A stretch of DNA of 64,000 bases from Chrysoporthe austroafricana (taxonomy: Eukaryota; Ascomycota; Sordariomycetes; Diaporthales; Cryphonectriaceae). The stretch is taken from positions 1,054,001 to 1,118,000 of the forward strand of contig JYIP02000010.1 in NCBI GenBank assembly GCA_001051155.2. Reading direction: 5' to 3'. This document shows, piece by piece, positions 1-9,523 of the stretch. Under the pieces are notes generated by a model, which made no database searches, had not been told where the DNA came from, and was given only the letters and a program-made list of their open reading frames with translations. The translations under genes were made by a program, and so were the position numbers. Numbering within the stretch: the stretch's first letter is position 1; each line of letters begins with the position of its first letter.

Positions 1-1
1 C

Positions 2-630
2 AGTCTGGGCTTACATGACCGTCTCAAAGACGAGGAGGGTGCTATCGAGACCCTGAAAGGCCGCCTCGCGAAAGCCCCCGGCTTTTCCGAAGCCATGCTG
101 CGCAACAAGGTCTTCGGCGCATACGAGAGCGATGTCGAATTCCAACTCGTTCATTTTGCATCTATGCCTTTGTACAAAGAAGTCTTCGACCCGGACAATG
201 CTTTGAAAAGCTGCTTGGGCACCGTCTACGTAGCAGAGTCTCACAGTGAGTGCCGATTGCCAATACCAATCACGCAATTTCCAAAACCACAGTGGTGGCT
301 GACATGGCACAGACGATTTGTATTCGGAGACCGAAAAGTATTTTGACTATACCAAAAAGCTTGGCCAGATAACGGCCAAAACATTGGTTATCGTCGGTGA
401 CCAAGACTGGATATGCCCGCTAGGTATATTGAGCGCCTCACACTGTCGCTTCGAAAGTCGAAGCCTTGCATGGCCACAGTGCTCATCATCCAACCACAGA
501 GAACTCCAGAGTCATCGCCAATGGCATATCGGATGCGGAATTATTTATAGTGGAGGGGGCAAATCATAGTGTCCATACCGAGAAGCCCGATCTTGTTCTT
601 GCTAAGATCAGAAACCATGTCGAATGTTAG
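2..630 (+). CDS. alpha/beta-hydrolase, 3' part of gene (three exons, 5' end outside window)
   Basis: This is the C-terminal part of an alpha/beta-hydrolase of the proline-iminopeptidase-like type. Exons read 2-245, 313-423 and 500-630. Introns are 246-312 (GTGAGT donor, GCTGAC branch site, ACAG acceptor) and 424-499 (GTATAT donor, ACAG acceptor); phases match and the frame stays open to TAG at 628-630. The segment TLVIVGDQDWICPLENSRVI is the usual strand carrying the acidic catalytic residue (Asp in GDQDW). ANHSVHTEKPD carries the catalytic His. The nucleophile Ser elbow must lie upstream of the window. About 161 residues are visible. It runs toward the FAD monooxygenase gene (convergent, 36 bp gap). 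The substrate is unknown; hydrolases of this family occur both in primary metabolism and in clusters. Confidence 0.8.
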
Positions 631-666
631 TCTGGGATTGATTCTACTGTAGATGAAGGTCACTAT

Positions 667-2125
667 TCATTTGGCTCCACGAGACATGACAGCCTCAAAC
701 TCGGTTTCGACGTCATGCTCTGTCAGCCAACTCATGTCTGGTCTATTTGCGATTCTTTTCCTCAGGTCCTCATCCGTCTCCGTCTGCACGTTAGTCTCGC
801 CATTCTTAGTGGCCCATAGCCTAGCATGAGCCTGGTTATGAACAATGTCCAGCAGTCTGGTAACAAGTGGTCTCCGCGTCTGATCGTAGAGGTCGAGACA
901 CATTCTGATCTGCTCATGCGTCGGTCTTTGTTGTAGTGCTTGGGGGCACCAAACGTGAGCCAGCGCAAGCGCAAGGGCGTATGCGTCGTTGATAGCCAAG
1001 GAGCCACCCGCCGCGAAGGCGCCACCATGAGTATGGGCTGCATCGCCCAGCAGAGCAATGCGATCGTTAAATACTAGAGACGGGAGTGTAGTGCCGGCAT
1101 AATTCGGATAGGTCCTGACGTAGGGTACTGCCTCGACTATATCCTGCACGATGGGATTCCATCCCTGCATCTCACTCGGTCAGTCGCCAGTCACTCACTA
1201 CTCACTTTGTGAAAACTAAACGTTACCTGATAAAGACTTTTCAGAACGTCCAGATCGCCGTGCCCATCCCATTTCGCGTCGCGATACGCGGCACGCGGGT
1301 CATCCGGGCTGCAGTTGTAACTCGCGACAATTGTATACTGGTTTTTCCCTGGCGCAATTAATTATCTTGTCAGTACGATGGGCACATATCGGCTTTGCGA
1401 ACTTTTAGCGCACCAAGTCTCGACGCAAACAAGCTCCTCCTGTGTCCAACCTAGAATACGGCATCTTCCGGCAGACCGTTGATATGCTGAACAAGCGAGA
1501 AATCGAATGTTGCCCTCAGAGCCACCATACCCGTCCACTTCAGCTCGTGCTCGGGATGCACCGCTCTTCTGACCTTGGAATGGATGCCGTCGGCTCCGAT
1601 AAGCAAATCCGCCCTCTCGAAGTTACCATCATCAAAGGAGATTGTAACCAATTTCTCAGGTTCAAACGTCTCCGTCTCCATGCTCACCGCGATGACGCGC
1701 CTTCCTAGCTTCAGCTCCACGTTCTCTGGCAACGCATCCAACAAGGCATTCTGCAAATGTGCCCGGTGGAATCTCGCCATGCGATGCTTCTCCTCCACCT
1801 GACCCTGTATCTCATCGTGTCCCAGCTCCTCATTAGTTTTCCAATGCCTGAAGACCATCGGCCGGCCGCTCGGTTGCCGGAAGGCGATGGAGTCGTTCAG
1901 TACGGCGTGGACGCCTATCTTGTCAAGGGTGCGTAGTCCGCTCGGGGTTAGACCTATACTAGCTCCCACCTCGCGCAGCTGCTGCGCCTGCTCATAAATT
2001 GTAATGTGGATGCAGTCGGCAGGGTAGAATCTGCGAAGCGAGATCGCGGCTGCGAGCCCGGCGATGCCAGCGCCAACGATCACGGCCCTAAAGCGGGTAT
2101 TATAATGAGGATCACTGTAAGTCAT
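667..2125 (-). pseudogene. FAD-dependent monooxygenase (salicylate-hydroxylase-like), in-frame TAG
   Basis: This is a class A flavoprotein aromatic hydroxylase type, 443 codons. Exons on the minus strand are 2125-1414, 1348-1227 and 1164-667. The start is the ATG at 2125, just before the Rossmann strand. FAD motifs are in order: GxGxxG in VIVGAGIAGLAAA (residues 18-23), the DG motif GADGIHSKVR, and the GD motif in ALLGDAAHTHGGAFAAGGS near the C terminus. Splicing at 1413-1349 and 1226-1165 gives a continuous family-like sequence (LGKNQYTIVASYNCSPDD across intron 1). Codon 225, where the family normally has Trp (xxWVG), reads TAG at 1453-1451; TGG to TAG is a C-to-T change in a CpA context on the plus strand. 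Unless this is an assembly error or strain polymorphism, the product would be truncated before the second half of the FAD domain. Such enzymes hydroxylate or decarboxylate phenolic substrates with NAD(P)H. Confidence 0.8.
1451..1453 (-). other. premature TAG codon in the FAD monooxygenase
   Basis: The codon lies in the middle of a conserved stretch, between LPEDAVF and VGHRRSLFASRLG. No GT-AG pair was found that would remove only this codon. The change fits a single TGG to TAG transition. Confidence 0.7.
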
Positions 2126-3359
2126 TTCTATAACAATTTTTGCGCATAGGTAAAGAGCATTCATCAACAACTGTTAAGGGCGGTGAGGGTAGCCTAGAGG
2201 TCCTTAGGGTAACTATGATACGAAGATGCCGGAGAGGAGCGCGTTGGTGCCGTCGGTCCCGAGCCGCCTCGAGCCCGCCGCGGGTATTATCACTCGACCG
2301 CTGCATCTTAGCGCCATCGCAACGCCGATTGACGTGATGCGACCTCCGGCGACATGAGGCCCTGCAAGTGAAACCATCGCATACTACAGTCGCACAAGTG
2401 GTAATCCAATGGCTATGACAAAATATTCTAGAATCTTAGTAATCAAGCCCATATCGCTTAAATGAGACGACCCTGAAATATCCAATACATCTATACCTGA
2501 TTTGACTTAGATCCATGATTCAGCTAGCGTTCACTGAGATAATTACTATCATCAAATTATCCAGATAGAAAGGTCAGGCCATGGAGACGTTGATATGGCG
2601 GTACTATTTATTCTTATCAATAATATACTCTATCTTCGCTAGGTACCAAAAGGCTAACCCCCCATCCCCCGACCCTAAAAACGCAATATGCCGGTCCTGG
2701 CTGTCCCTCCTGTCGTTAACATTCGAATTAGTCTGTGGGCAGTCACACAAAACGTGATCAAAACAGATCGTTCGGGCTGCTCCACGCTAAGAGTTTGGTG
2801 GACATAAGCAGAACTCTTGGTAGTTGTTGATGACATTAAGGGCGCGAAATCAGATGCCAAGATGAGAGCGAAGAGTAAATGGCAATGGCGGAATTCAGGC
2901 ATAAACCATGAGGCATAGTAAAACTATCAGCGACCGACGAGGTTACCTAATTCATCATTTATTCTATATCACTAAAGTCTACAAAAACGATGCTCAGAGC
3001 ATGATGACATTATCCCAGCGGACGAAGCTCAATTTGGCCTTGATCGCCATCCAACCCATCATCTACATGGTATGTCATGGCATGGACTGCGTTCAGCTAA
3101 GAGTACCTCAGCTTGAGCGTTTCCGGGGCGTGATCTTGGCCGTTTTAGGTCTGTGGAAGGGTAATCACTCCATGATGCCCCAAGTATTAATCTCTAGGAC
3201 CATCCCGTCCCGCCAGGGACGAGCATAGCCTGCCGGCCAAGCCTAAAACCCTAGATGTCGCATTGGCTCTTATCAACTCCTCCGGAGCCTGCAGAAGGGT
3301 CGCGGTGTCGGCAAACGATGGTGTTGGCCAGGCCTAGCCCCTCATGAAATGATTCTCTG
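2126..3359. other. intergenic stretch, nothing recognised
   Basis: This holds the upstream region of the FAD monooxygenase, with a GC-rich patch around 2220-2345, followed by sequence with only short ORFs. The longest (2908-3228 plus, 106 codons; 2675-2902 minus) show no recognisable domain, no splice partners and low-complexity-free but unfamiliar sequence. I do not call them genes. Confidence 0.5.
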
Positions 3360-4363
3360 TTATCTCCGCCCGTTATCGGTCGAGTCGGCGAGCACCCCGA
3401 CCTTTACATAACTCAGACGGGGACAGGTCTGGACTGCACGTTCGAGCAAATGGTCGATGACGCGCCGCAATGCCCGCGTATCGGCGAGCCTGCGTTTAGA
3501 GGTCTGGTGGGTGAAGATTCTGGCGTAGAGAGACTCCAGGGAGACCATGAGGGAGAAGCCAAACTTTGCGAGGTGTTTTAAACGACGATACCAGACGGTG
3601 ATGCCTAAGACCCGTGCATTTGGAAATGGCAGTCGGCATATGTGGTGGTAGCTGCGGGCGAGTGGCCGGTCAAAGCAGAGTATTTCGGCGAACCCATAGT
3701 ACTTCTGAGACACGTCCCACGGGGGTGTTACGTCTTCGAGTGAAAAGATCTCATGGCAATTTAGGTTTTGGGTTATAAAACGAACCTGGCTTATGAACGC
3801 CTTCACGGCATCGCATGCTACATGGTTAGCGAATTATCTAACCATCTGCCCACCCGAGTATGGTTGAACAAGTGTAAGTATCTTAAACGTGGCAGCACGT
3901 TGGTGTTGAAGATGCCAAATGGAAATTGAAACGTGTGATCTCGAACAGAGCCCCGAACAGAGCCCCGCATAAAACTGACAGCCAAGTTCTCCAGGCAATC
4001 GAGATCCGTGAGAAGGTCGAGGTACGGCGACTTCGGCCAGATGGTTGTAGAATTGATATATCGTTCGAGGGGCAATACTCATCTGGGTATTGTCAACGTC
4101 ATTCTGCCAGTCAAGTTGAGAGAGGTGAGTCGCAGTGGTTTTCCTCCCCTCGACGTATATAGATGGCAAAGGTCCTCAGTCATTGGCCATGTTTCTCTAA
4201 ATTATTTCTCAGCCGTTGACAGAGCAAGTAGTTCAAGATTAGGCGAGGCGATTAACAGATCGCAGAGCTCAGAGGTGAACGGGGCTAGTCGGATCGGTAG
4301 GCGAAGTGCTGGTGAGGGCAGGTTATCCAGAACCAAAGAATTTAAGCCTGATATCGACAGAAT
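3360..4363 (-). pseudogene. decayed leucine-rich-repeat-like (F-box type?) hypothetical protein
   Basis: One minus-strand frame from 4363 downward reads as a leucine-rich protein (NSLVLDNLPSPALRLPIRL, then SELCDLLIASPNLELLALS). It is interrupted by TAA near 4200 and TGA near 4079, and continues as PLERYINSTTIWPKSPYLDL to LPRLRYLHLFNHTRVGRW. A frameshift near 3810-3820 moves the rest (VKAFISQVRFITQ through YVKVGVLADSTDNGRR) into another frame, ending at 3360. The regular Leu spacing resembles the C-terminal repeats of fungal F-box/LRR proteins, but no F-box is visible, so the name is tentative. A 12-bp unit is directly duplicated at about 3946-3969 (encoding RGSVRGSV). Both stops can be explained by C-to-T transitions (CAA to TAA, CGA to TGA). 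Confidence 0.55.
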
Positions 4364-4892
4364 TCATCTGTTAAATATTTAGTTTTTTGAAAGTTAAATA
4401 TATATTAGCTTAAAGTACGGGCACATCACTTATGTAAAAACGTTAGTGTAGCGATGAGAGATAAAGACCTATAGCTCGAATCTAGACAAACGCTAGACTG
4501 GGCATCTGACCGTAGGCCGGACAGCAAAGTATCATATTCGTCCGCTCGATATTACGGATTACAGCGGCTCGCTGTGATAAGAAGCCCACTTTACAGATAT
4601 CTCCACGCCCTTCATGTGGCTACAAGGTTATATATAGTGTTTACTTAATCCCCCAACCCGCATATGCCGATAAGACTATTTGCCGGGGGATCGGGGATGC
4701 GGCTCCCGCCTGCGGGCACTTCTATCAATGCGGGTTTCGAACTCCGCATTTCAACGAGATCACATATGAGACGGCCATCAGCTCGAACATGTCAGTGAGA
4801 TGGATTTGCTCAAGCGTAAACATTTCAACTATTAGGCACACTTCTATCACTTTGGAGACCTTTTACTGTATTCCTTGACCCAAACAGTTGCT
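4364..4892. promoter_or_regulatory. nitrilase upstream region, no clear elements
   Basis: This 529-bp stretch between the LRR-like pseudogene and the nitrilase start contains no ORF of note. It must hold the nitrilase promoter, but I cannot point to a convincing TATA box or operator. Confidence 0.4.
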
Positions 4893-6126
4893 ATGATGAC
4901 TAGCCCAACCGCCACCACCTCCGCGTCGTCCAAGGTTCGGGTGGCAGTCACACAGGCCGAGCCGGTCTGGCTAGACCTCGCCGGTGCCGTCGCCAAAACA
5001 TGTAGCCTCATCAAGGAGGCTGCCCAGAACAATGCGCAACTCGTCGCCTTCCCCGAGTGCTGGATTCCAGGATACCCGTTGTGGATATGGTTCGTCAAGC
5101 CCTACTTACTGCACCGAGTAACTGCCCTTTTTCGCACATAATACAACAAATATCTAACGTGGGCCCCAGGAGTCGCCCCGTAGACTTCGACATCAACGTC
5201 CAGTATATCAAAAACTCCCTGCGCCTGTCTTCCCCCGAGATGGACACCATCCGCTCCTGCGCCCGGGAACATAACATAGCCGTATCCCTGGGCTTCTCCG
5301 AGAACGACGACGACAGCGTCTACATCGCCCAGGCGCTCATTGGCGCTGACGGCGCCGTCAAGGTGCACCGCCGCAAGATGAAGCCCACGCACATGGAGCG
5401 CACCATCTTTGGCGATGCGAGCTCGGGCGAGCTGTGTCTGTCCGGCGTCGGGCAGCTGCCCTTCGCGCGTGTCGGCCAGCTCAGCTGCTGGGAACACATC
5501 CAGCCCCTGCTCAAGTTCAACACCATCGCGCAGAGGGAGCAGATCCACGTTGCCGCCTGGCCCAGCCTGACGCCGCACTCGGGGTCAGGACCGGATTTGT
5601 GGAGCATGAGTGCCGAGGGTAAGCGATTGCGAGAGCTCAGATTACACGCCCAACACCACAACGAAATGGCTAACATTTTCTACCTACTTGGCACCTAGGC
5701 TGCCAATCCCTGGCCCGCACCTACGCCATAGAGGCAACCGCCTTCGTCCTCCACTGCACCGCCGTCCTGACCGACAAGGCCATTGCGTCCAATGGCACCG
5801 CCGGCAGCCCCCTCATGGGCAGCCCCGGCGGCGGCACCTCGGCCATCTTCGGTCCCGACGGCCGCGCCCTCACCGAGCAGCTCAGCGACAAAGAAGAGGG
5901 CATGCTGTACGCGGACCTCGACATGGACGAGATCACGCGCATCAAAATGTTTGCACACTGCACGGGGCACTACAGCCGGCCGGACCTGGTCTGGCTGGGC
6001 GTCGATACGGGCCGGAGGGGGTTGACTCGAGGTATATCTTCGGCGCCCGGGCCCGAGCCGGCGGTTGGTGTGGGCGTGAGCGCAGGTATAGACGACGAGG
6101 GCTCGGTTGTGGTCGTCGAGAAGTAG
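4893..6126 (+). CDS. nitrilase / cyanide-hydratase family enzyme
   Basis: This is a carbon-nitrogen hydrolase that would hydrolyse organic nitriles to carboxylic acids (or amides). Exons are 4893-5089, 5170-5618 and 5699-6126, giving 357 aa, normal for fungal nitrilases. The start is the first ATG of the pair at 4893/4896, just before the [16 protein letters not shown] strand. Intron 1 (5090-5169) joins GYPLWIW to SRPVDF; intron 2 (5619-5698, GTAAGC donor, CTAG acceptor) joins SAEG to CQSL. The catalytic triad is intact: Glu55 in [11 protein letters not shown], Lys135 in [16 protein letters not shown], Cys172 in [15 protein letters not shown]. The C-terminal tail after GVDTGRRG is Gly/Ala-rich and poorly conserved, as usual. 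It ends 54 bp from the converging regulator gene. The aldoxime dehydratase beyond the regulator makes nitriles, so the two probably work in sequence. Nitrilase versus cyanide hydratase cannot be decided from motifs alone. Confidence 0.88.
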
Positions 6127-6180
6127 TAGACGTGAAGGAACAAGTTGGCTGTAGGGTAATATTCATTCATGGCACTGGTT

Positions 6181-6503
6181 TCATGTGTAATGGAGCACTG
6201 TACTGTCTACTTCCTCGTTTGACACCAGCCAGTTAAAATCTTCACAGCTCAATAGGCTCGCCCCAAACACTTGGCTCATGAGGTTGGCTGGGGGGGCGAC
6301 GGGATCGAAAACGTCAAAGCCTATGTTCGCAGCTGCAGAATCACCGAGGTTGATATCGTCCACGAGAGGCTGTAGTATTGATAGTGGTGGCGCCCGTGTT
6401 GTTGCTGTTGTGTCCGCCGGCCCAGCAGCACCCGTAGTCGAGTCCGGCGCCGACCAGCCCCGACACACGGGAGCAGCCATAAAGGTATGTACGTCTGGCG
6501 CCG

Positions 6504-6544
<41 letters not shown>

Positions 6545-8757
6545 GCACCGCTGAGGGGCATCATCGCCTCAGAGGCCTCGGTGGGGTCGACGCGGTAACT
6601 GTGATTCAGAGGCAGCGACCCCAGGACGCCCCACCGCTGCGCTAGGACACGGATCACCTTGATGCTCTTGTCCGCCCTGGCACGCCACGGTCCCCTGAGC
6701 TGGGTTAGCATCTCCATGGCCAGCTTCAGCCACCGCGCACTCTGTTTTCTGATCGAGGGGGAGGTGCTGGTGGCGTTCATGAGCTGCACGATGGCTGCGC
6801 TGAGGAGGTGGTGGATGATGACGGGGTTGGGCTTGGCGGCTGTCCAGTGGTCAGGGTCCAAGTTTCGATACACTGCGAAATGTGGGTGTTAGTGATATGT
6901 AGACCTCGGGCATTATGAGGATCCAGATGATAGTGAAAACTCATGGCAGTGCTCTGTACCTACTTCGGACAAGGCGAACCGTGGTCGACGCAGCGCTGGT
7001 CAGGGAGCGCAAGATTAGAACCATTACGTTGCCTTCTACGTCCTGCGAAGTATTTGGGGAAGAGAAGCAGCGTAGGAATGGTGGCATCGTGATTAGTAGA
7101 GTCATCTGATAAGCTAGGTGGAAGAATAACACGTGCTTCGAGGTCGAGTCGCCCATCAGATCGAGACGCCTGTCTCGGCCCTGGAAAAAAGTGCGTAGAG
7201 CATCATGGGTGGAGATTAGGAGCTGAACCTGCTTTGCATGCGGTATGACTTCGAAGTTTGACGAGAATCTAGAACAACGTGTTAGCAGCTTGCGTGCCTT
7301 ACAATATCTGCTGTACCTTGCTTCTTAGCACTTACATCTGGTCCATGTAGTTATCGTGTAAATACCACAGCTTGCACTGCCACGCAAACGAGACCTCACC
7401 AATATCGGCACAACCCGCATCGATTATTGTCGTGTCAAAGTTCGGTACGTTGACTCTCCTCCAAGGGAGGACGCAGTTTCGCCCCAGTATCGAGATGGCG
7501 GTGCGGTCAGTCATGTAAAACATCCAAAACGTCCGGATAGCCTCGCGGCTCGGCCTCCAGGACCTAGCGGCGCACTCGTCCAGCGCAAGCACATGTAGTC
7601 GCAGGTGGACAGACATCCCGGCCGCCATGGAGATGAAGGTCCAGCCAAACTGGTCCCTCCCAAGAGCTAGAGCTCGCTTGGACAGGATGCAGAGCCCCTG
7701 GATGACGGCTATCGTCGGTGCCTCCCTGAAGCAGGTGAACACCAGAGACTCGGCAAACTGGGCGAAGTGTTCAGCGATCTTGTCCCCGTCTGCAATATTG
7801 AGGGAGAATGTTGCACCACTCGCGAGCATGGCGCTATGGAGAAAGACAAGGTCTGTTGGCTGATGAGGATAGCTATTGAGGATGTCGTTGATTTCATCGT
7901 CTCTGTACATTGTAAACATGTGCTCACTGTTGATGTTGGCTAGAAACGAGGTGGCCAGAGTCTGGATCAGGTTGGAGTCGCGGCAGTAGTCCAGAATCAC
8001 ATCGGGGGGGTTGACGGGAAAGGCCTGACGACGCTGTTGTTCTGGTTTTTCCACACGGTGATCCAATCCCGTCAAGTCGTCACTGATGATAGTCACGCCA
8101 TCGCCAATGTTGGTCCTCCACATCATGACTCTGAGCTCCTCCATGGCCGCTTCTGATCTGTCCTGTACAGACTGAGACCTGCTGGGTGGGATTGCAGAAG
8201 GAGGGCTAGGTGCTGTTGTTGCTCGCTCCTTGGCGGTTCCTGCCGGGATGCAGTCCTGCTGAAGCTCTGCAGCTCTGTATCCTCCTGCTGGCTCAGTAGA
8301 TGATTTCATATTGGGAAGGTTCACACACTGGGTGGGAATGATAGGCAGCACTTCATCGTCACCGCCTGCTGTGGCCTTTAGCGCACCCAGCAGTGACTGG
8401 ACTGGCCCTCAAGATTCCGAACATAGTCCTCATCCCAGTATTTCCTCCTACGCAACCGGACGCGAGTTAGAATCGTATTATGTCTGCCATTGCAGTATAA
8501 TATAATGTGGGCTAATACTTGTACTGACTTTCTCGGCTTGTCCTCGTTGCTATATTCGCAGACTTTGTTGTGCTTCTTGCATAGTCCACATATTGGCTTC
8601 ACTGCGTCGCACTTGGAGCTCACAACGTCAGCATTACCTACAGCACCAATCGTATCCTCAGTACTGCCGGGCGACCCGAGGCCCATCGGATACTCACTCT
8701 CCTCTTCCCTATACGGCACCGATCACACGCAAAACTGTGGGGCTTGCGGGCGTCCAT
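6181..8757 (-). CDS. Zn(II)2Cys6 transcription factor with fungal-specific domain; apparent 1-nt deletion
   Basis: This is a likely pathway regulator. Minus-strand exons are 8757-8698, 8611-8529, 8447-7336, 7268-6964 and 6872-6181. The zinc cluster is assembled across intron 1: C11-x2-C14-x6-C21-x6-C28-x2-C31-x6-C38, a perfect spacing. Intron 2 (GTCAGT donor) joins KPRK to RKYWDEDYVRNLEGQ, a typical linker. Near 8399-8404 the frame slips: EGQ is followed one base out of phase by VQSLLGALKATAGG. One missing nucleotide explains it, and adding it makes the coding length exactly 751 codons. The middle region (YCRDSNLIQTLATSFL through WFMFYMTD-like FWMFYMTDRTAIS) resembles the fungal_trans regulatory domain. 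A 13-Gln run is encoded at about 6505-6543. It may control the flanking nitrilase and the divergent aldoxime dehydratase. As read, the product would be truncated soon after the DNA-binding region unless the deletion is a sequencing error. Confidence 0.8.
6505..6543 (-). repeat. CAG trinucleotide run (poly-Gln) in the regulator
   Basis: Twelve CAG codons plus one CAA (CTG repeats on the plus strand) encode 13 glutamines in the activator's C-terminal region. Runs like this are common in fungal regulators and often vary in length between strains. Confidence 0.95.
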
Positions 8758-9523
8758 GGCCAACGGTCGTAGACACGACGTGCGGAGCGGAAGGACCGCT
8801 CTCCGCTTTGGGTTCGAGAAGACTTTCTATCTCCTCTCCCGCACTGTCAAGCTGTCTATCATATAAATGCTTGTCTGAGGCGTCCAAGATGTCGTATTCG
8901 ATGGCCTGATCTTCTGCTTGGGTATCAATACATATAAGATAAGAAGGGCAAGAAGCATTGGGGTCAACCCGGCCTTCGGAGGACAATCTGCTGTCTAAGG
9001 CTCACAAGCTTACCAAGTCGAAATGTCTCATTCGAGGGGCGCCGAGTTATCAATCGTAACAAAAAGATCCCAATGGTCAAGCTTGCCCTCGCCGGATGCG
9101 GGATATCTTTGCGGAATAGTAGTTTCCGCATGCACAGGCACTAATACGATAACAGCGATAACAGCGATGTCATGATTCAGACTTGCAGTTGCAAACAAAT
9201 GCTTTTTCCCACTGTACCATCTCAAGAATTTCACTCGGTCGATTTAAAGGCTTTTTACCTTCGCAACGTTACACTTCGAAGCTTCGAAAACCTGGCTGGA
9301 ATTTGGCGAAATACAACGGAGAAGACGACTTGTTTGCAACTGCCAGCATGCCCACTCGCATATTCCCAGGCTTCGACTGCAGATGTGCTAGTCAAGACGG
9401 CATTATAATGTCCGCACGATCGAGAATGCGTACTGTGTAAAATAAAAACACAAGGATCGCCCTCCCAGGGCAGACGTAACAACAATAGACGTATCAGTCA
9501 CTACCGTACCGGCCTCATGCAAG
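8758..9523. promoter_or_regulatory. divergent promoter region, regulator / aldoxime dehydratase
   Basis: This 766-bp region lies between two divergent starts. It contains a perfect 14-bp palindrome, TTCGAAGCTTCGAA, at 9275-9288. It also contains a 14-bp inverted repeat, GCAGTTGCAAACAA at 9185-9198 and its complement at 9330-9343, about 130 bp apart. The palindrome sits between the two arms. Both lie within 340 bp of the aldoxime dehydratase start. They are candidate regulator-binding sites, but this is inference. ORFs in this stretch look like chance. Confidence 0.45.

Noticed and set aside
2140..2337. Arg-rich ORF on the plus strand upstream of the FAD monooxygenase
   Set aside because: GC-rich patch giving a chance ORF; no family resemblance or conservation evidence.
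5095..5970. Long minus-strand ORFs opposite the nitrilase
   Set aside because: They are shadows of a GC-rich coding region with strong codon bias; the nitrilase motifs fix the real strand.
8723..8986. Minus-strand ORF upstream of the regulator start
   Set aside because: It overlaps the regulator's first exon in another frame; the zinc-cluster frame from 8757 is clearly the coding one. At most it is leader sequence.
9172..9440. Two overlapping plus-strand ORFs just upstream of the aldoxime dehydratase
   Set aside because: No domain, mutually overlapping frames, and they sit on inverted repeats in a divergent promoter.
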